From positions 1-10,765 of the forward strand of contig JAQIWT010001448.1 in the NCBI GenBank assembly GCA_034696485.1: a stretch of DNA of 10,765 nt, given 5' to 3'. The notes beneath the pieces are model-generated. The model did not search any database. It was not told the DNA's origin and saw nothing but the letters and a program-made list of their open reading frames with translations. The translations under genes and the position numbers were made by a program. Each line of letters starts with the position of its first letter. The stretch's first letter is position 1. Shown in pieces: positions 7,088-10,765 of this stretch. The DNA is from Isohypsibius dastychi (taxonomy: Eukaryota > Tardigrada > Eutardigrada > Parachela > Isohypsibiidae).

Positions 7088-7996
7088 GTCATGCTGCTAT
7101 CGATAGATGTTCTCGCCGCATCATGCCACACGAATTCCTTTCGATTGCGAATATTACTGCCTTTTACCCACACAGTGGGCGCTTTTTGCTGGAGCGCGGC
7201 TTCTGCCAAGGCTTCCTGCAAAAAAGAAAGTCAACGAAGCCGACATCTCAAAATTTTAACCAAGACCACATCATTATTTTCCTTTTAAATACTAGTACTG
7301 AAAAACATATGTAATAACAAGCTAAGAAACGTTCCAAACTAAACGTCGTTTTTTCCAGGCAAGCAGCAACTTCACAGGAAAACTAACAGGCTTTGTTCCG
7401 ATACTGTTTAATATTTATTTTAATTAACTGATTGCTGTCTTGCTTTTATCACTCACTAATTATCATCATTAGAAACACATCATTGTAGATTTATCAGCTG
7501 TTTCATCTGGAATTATTATTCCGTTAAAATTTCGCATACGAAACGCTCACATTCACATTTTTCGATCAGAATAATATATCAGATCAGAAAATGCAAGAAT
7601 CGAAGCAATTTTTGAAAGTGTTGAGCTCAGAATGTAAAGAGCTGATTATCATACCAGACACCGATGGAACGACATGGCATTACTGAAATATCAACGGTAC
7701 CATATCTTCCTTGTCATCCAAACGGGCGAATTTTGCAGTTGGATTCACGGATTTGCATAACTTATGAACGTCATTCCATTTGGCTTCTTTATCCAAAACG
7801 TGATAGCAAGTATCTCCATTGTTGACCCATCCTTTTAATGTGCATCGGGAGCGAATGCTTCCGGTTGGTAATCCGATTGTAACCACAGCAGCGCCATCTG
7901 CAAAATACCATGGAATGTACTTCTGGCTGATGAGGAGAACTAAAGCACATTCTCACGTTTTAGGATGAGGAAAATCAAGAGCCAACTGAAGCGCAT
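7088..7996 (-). CDS. secreted C-type lectin-like domain protein (first three exons)
   Basis: Exons 7957-7996, 7701-7897 and 7088-7215 join in phase (introns 59 and 485 bp). Exon 1 encodes MRFSWLLIFLILK, the core of a signal peptide that continues into HGAAVV in exon 2. Exon 2 holds the start of a long-form C-type lectin domain. CTLKGWVNNGDTCYHV carries the extra N-terminal disulfide pair (C32, C44) and the GW. W54 and C61 (KWNDVHKLCKSV) mark helix 1, and AKFARLDDKEDM leads into helix 2. Exon 3 follows CTTTCTTTTTTGCAG and reads EALAEAALQQ, then VWVKGSN (a variant of WIGL) and EFVWHDA. It ends at AC|GTAAGT. The exon 2 donor is ATATG|GTACCG; reading on into PLIFQ and a stop is rejected because exon 3 restores the family pattern. 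The EPN/QPD calcium-sugar motif is not visible, so sugar binding is uncertain. The C-terminal part is treated separately. Confidence 0.88.
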
Positions 7997-8309
7997 ATCA
8001 AACCAAAACATGGAACCAGGACGGCTTAGCAACCCGACGAAACCAACAACTAAAATCGTTTAGAAGTGATTCCAAAGACCGAAAAATCTGAGCAGTTTTT
8101 GTATTGATATTTTCAGAAATTCATCTGCAGCATCAAACTCGACAGGAACGATGGGGCAGCTTTTCGAAAGAGAGCCAAAATTTTATAACGTAGAGATTTC
8201 ATAAAAGCAGTTTCAAATTCAGAGGAACTATTTTAAATGAGCACAGATTCATAAGGACGATTCAAAGTACGTAATATAAAGCAGATTTCAGGATCCGACG
8301 TCTAGAAGT

Positions 8310-8838
8310 TCAGATCTGTTCGTACGTGACCTGGGGACGGCAGCCTCCTGCCAAGTACATTGTTCCATCCTGCAATAACCAAAGGATGGTAAACCTGAAT
8401 AAAATCCTGATCATGCAAAAATCTGATGACAGAAGAAAATTATGCTGAGTTTGAATATTCAACATCGCATTCCATTATTGGATTATATCATATTTCGCTC
8501 CAAAGATCAACTAAACAAAAACGTTAACTATTCGAAACTTTCTGGCTTACCTTGATCAGAACGGGGAGATCCGTCCAGAAATCGTAATTCGGGATGACTT
8601 CATATCCGGTAGCGCCACCTACGATCTTTCGGAAAAGAACTCCCAGCACGAAATACAGAGCCAGCAATGTACACCCGCTGGAAAAAAAACAAAATAAAAC
8701 CAAATCAGAACCCAAAAAAGAGCAAACTGACATGACCAAGATCCAGGAACCCACAGATAAATGCGACGGGACAACAACTGAGTCTGTGGTGCTCGACATA
8801 ATTTTTGTCCAAAAGCTTTGTGATGTTAAATAATCACT
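8310..8838 (-). CDS. mannose-6-phosphate receptor / ATG27-like protein, transmembrane segment and cytosolic tail
   Basis: Three minus exons join in phase: 8732-8838, 8551-8677 and 8310-8369 (introns 54 and 181 bp; donors GTCAGT and GTAAGC; acceptors TTTTTTTTCCAG and TTGGTTATTGCAG). SHLSVGSWILV leads into a membrane helix ending YFVLGVLF. The juxtamembrane RKIVGGATGYEVIPNYDFW, then TDLPVLIKDG, is the conserved cytosolic block of cation-dependent mannose-6-phosphate receptors and ATG27 proteins. The protein ends VTYEQI; YEQI is a YxxPhi sorting signal for clathrin adaptors, which suggests cycling between Golgi and endosomes. The luminal sugar-binding (MRH) domain expected before the helix was not found. 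From the in-frame ATG in the first exon the product would be only 84 residues. An upstream exon ending at 8889 (CAG|GTATGT, intron 50 bp) probably exists, but its frame is unclear. Confidence 0.8.
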
Positions 8839-9392
8839 CTGCAACAAACAAATTCAGACACAAGGCAAAAAAACCAGATTGCACATACCTGCTCAAAATG
8901 CGAAGGGGATGAATGTAGTTCAGGAAAGGCTCGAACCTGGTCGATTTATGATATGACAGCAGGAATGTTGAGCAAGCAACAGGTGTGCCCGTTCGGAGAT
9001 GGATGGGGAGTCCGACTGGTGCACCGTTAGGATCGACTTTTGTCTCCAGGGACTGTGTGTCTTCAAGAGTTTATTCCATAGAGATACTGTTGACGCGGGC
9101 AAGTTGTAACTGGAAATAATGGGCGACAATTTGAACTGCGAAATATCCGTAAAAGTTTCTTTTGTGTGGAAAAGCACAACAGTGTGATGGTACACCGTCA
9201 ATCAATCGGTGAAAAGAGATGTCTTGATAGCCCGACTACTAAAGCCTTGTGATAGCACTCGCCTACTCGGTCTCAACTGCTGTCGATAAATTGAAGTTCA
9301 GCTTTGTTGAAAATTTTAGATGCATGTGTTTTGATTTTGAATCTATCTGTGTCACTGTTGTTGTCGATTTTGGTGATTTGTTGGAAGTTATC
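8839..9392. other. region between two head-to-head genes, with an unresolved upstream exon
   Basis: On the minus strand CAG|GTATGT at 8889/8888 and TTTGTTGCAG at 8839 bound a clean 50-base intron, so transcribed exon sequence of the M6PR-like gene lies above 8889. Only a 16-codon stretch (VRAFPELHSSPSHFEQ) is open in the needed frame. A different minus frame is open for 78 codons (8837-9070) but meets a stop when spliced to 8838. The right part (about 9280-9392) is T-rich on the + strand and is the likely leader and promoter of SOAT. In-frame start codons upstream at 9249 (GTG) and 9324 (ATG) give a hydrophobic extension unlike SOAT and are not favoured. Confidence 0.5.
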
Positions 9393-10765
9393 ATGGCGAG
9401 CTCTTCTGCGGTCGGGGAATCAGTTGGGAAAGACGAGAATGGACAAAAGGATCCGTCTGACATTAAACTGGAAACGATAAAAAGCGGGATTCGTTGTAAG
9501 CTGACCGTTGTCCGAGTTTCACTGTTTACTTGCGAACCATAGCTGAAGTTGATTTATTTTTTTAGCGACGAATTACAGCACATCTATAGGGGAGACTGTT
9601 GCTGCCAGCACACTCAGGAACAAAGTGGAAGTAAATGAGCGTAAATCGTAAAACGCCGTCTGTTCTCTCGTTCTTTCTTGATTTTGTGCTTTGAAGTTGT
9701 AGAGTATAATTTATCTTTCTGCAGATTCTGAGGTCAAAATATGTGGATAGAATGGATTCGGAACTGACGAAACTGATAGAAACAGTCATATTGAATTCGA
9801 CCCCTCAACCGGAAGTACTCAAACACGCTCCTTCGTTTTCCACTCTGAAAGATCGCCGTGACCATCTGGCGAAAAAGGAATTTTACACACGGACCTCAGC
9901 TTTGACGTTAGTGGAAAGCTGTTTCGGTTAATTTTAAAGATATCTGACACCAAAATATTTGAAGTACATGTACTATTTAGTTGTCTGCGATAGAACACAC
10001 GGGAAAGATGTCCCTCGAGTTCTAAGAGATTTGTTTCTCGGATATTTTGATCTGATTTGGCTTTTCACTGTTTTCAGCCTTTGTTGTGAATTATGACGTT
10101 TCGTGGCGTTGTTGTTGTCTATCTGTTACTCGGACAAAGATCTTTTGTTTGCAGGGACTTATTCCAAATTCCTCATATCCAGACCATCAAATACATCTTT
10201 ATCGCGGTTCTTATCATACTTCTGTCCAGTACCATCATCATTGACCTTTTCGATCACAGAACGTAAGGTTCGATTACGGATAAACGGTCATCCACATTAG
10301 CTTATCTTATTGGACTAACGCAGCTGTGTTCGTAGTATTGGTGTGGACTTTCAGACTTGGGCCTGGGCTTTTGGAAAATTGCCATCTGTTGTCATTTTCT
10401 GGATCGGCATGCAGACCGCGACGCTTCTCGGCGTTTATATTCCGTTAAGTTTCTGGGCGAATAATCGAGTGAAGTCCCCGAAACTCGGTACGGTTAAAAA
10501 CAAACTTATCTAAATCCTTTGAAATCGTCTTTGTGATCAAAAAAAGAATAAAAAACATCCGATAATTTGCGATTAAACAGTAAAGTTTAAACCGTCATTT
10601 TGAAAATAAACTGACAGAAAAGTTTAAAATGATTTCCTATAAATGATAAATCGGTAAACTCTCGTACGATCTTTTAATATGTGACCCAGATATGTTTCAG
10701 ATTTGTTTGACAAAGCTTGTGCGTCATATTACATCTTCTATCTTTTGGGCTTCTTCATCGCACCG
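9393..10765 (+). CDS. SOAT: sterol O-acyltransferase (ACAT/SOAT), N-terminal part
   Basis: This ER membrane enzyme joins a long-chain fatty acid from acyl-CoA to cholesterol and is a member of the MBOAT family. Six exons join in phase: 9393-9495, 9566-9630, 9725-9906, 10155-10262, 10336-10487 and 10701 onward. The introns are 70, 94, 248, 73 and 213 bp. They give 225 residues before the window ends. Residues 1-117 are hydrophilic and cytosolic (MASSSAVGESVGKDENG; KKEFYTRTSALT). DLFQIPHIQTIKYIF starts the conserved block, followed by the first membrane helix (about 128-148) and IDLFDHR. AWAFGKLPSVV (162-172) matches the FGKxP block of animal SOAT and begins the next helix. The catalytic His/Asn and FYxDWWN motif lie beyond the window. 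ATCATGGCG at 9393 gives the hydrophilic N-terminus normal for the family. No frameshift is seen. Confidence 0.94.
10313..10335 (+). promoter_or_regulatory. branch point and tandem 3' splice sites of SOAT intron 4
   Basis: GGACTAACG contains a textbook CTAAC branch point. Two acceptors follow in the same phase: GCAG ending at 10323 and CGTAG ending at 10335. The first is only about 6 bases from the branch adenosine, too close for normal use; the second is about 18 bases away. The second also gives DHRTIGVDF, which aligns with the family without a gap, whereas the first inserts four residues (CVRS). The second acceptor was used in the gene model. Confidence 0.6.

Noticed and set aside
7078-7314. 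Two + strand frames opposite the lectin third exon
   Set aside because: They are antisense to a well-supported exon with clean acceptor and donor sites, and match no family.
7680-7700. Lectin exon 2 reading on to PLIFQ and a stop codon
   Set aside because: The phase 0 donor at 7700 joins exon 3 and restores the C-type lectin pattern, so the stop is in the intron. A GTAATG donor a little further on would break the phase with exon 3.
9263-9789. Minus frames opposite SOAT exons 1-3
   Set aside because: Antisense to phase-consistent SOAT exons.

Overview
The window looks like a piece of nuclear DNA from a small-bodied invertebrate animal with a compact, A+T-rich genome. The reasons are: spliced genes with short GT-AG introns (about 50 to 485 bp, many 50 to 113 bp), one CTAAC-type branch point, and animal families (sterol O-acyltransferase, a C-type lectin, a mannose-6-phosphate-receptor/ATG27-type membrane protein, a DXD glycosyltransferase). 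I cannot place it to a phylum. I see no rRNA, tRNA, CRISPR array, transposon or prokaryotic signals.

Layout from left to right. 1-805: a poorly resolved + strand gene end, with a candidate last exon that runs straight into AATAAA. 805-2363: mostly unassigned, with one candidate Cys-rich minus exon (1007-1128). 2364-2537: an unlisted-size 57-codon minus reading frame ending at a possible splice donor. 2581-3533: unassigned. 3534-4154: 3' exons of a + strand gene, phase-consistent, ending in a hydrophobic tail like a GPI signal. Its end overlaps, tail to tail, the end of an intronless minus strand type II glycosyltransferase (4130-5098). 5597-6064: an intronless minus strand single-pass membrane protein ending in KKQV. 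7088-7996 (perhaps down to 6361): a secreted C-type lectin-like gene on the minus strand. 8310-8838: minus strand exons for the transmembrane segment and tail of a mannose-6-phosphate-receptor/ATG27-like protein. 9393-10765: the first six exons of a + strand sterol O-acyltransferase that continues past the window.

Most recognised products belong to the endomembrane system: SOAT (ER cholesterol esterification), the M6PR/ATG27-like protein (Golgi-endosome traffic), the glycosyltransferase (Golgi) and the lectin (secreted). This is not evidence of an operon. SOAT and the M6PR-like gene are head to head and could share a promoter region. The most reliable calls are SOAT, the glycosyltransferase, the first three lectin exons and the last three M6PR-like exons. 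The exon chains at 208-799, 3534-4154, 6361-6770 and 1007-1128 are inferences from splice-site and phase agreement only.
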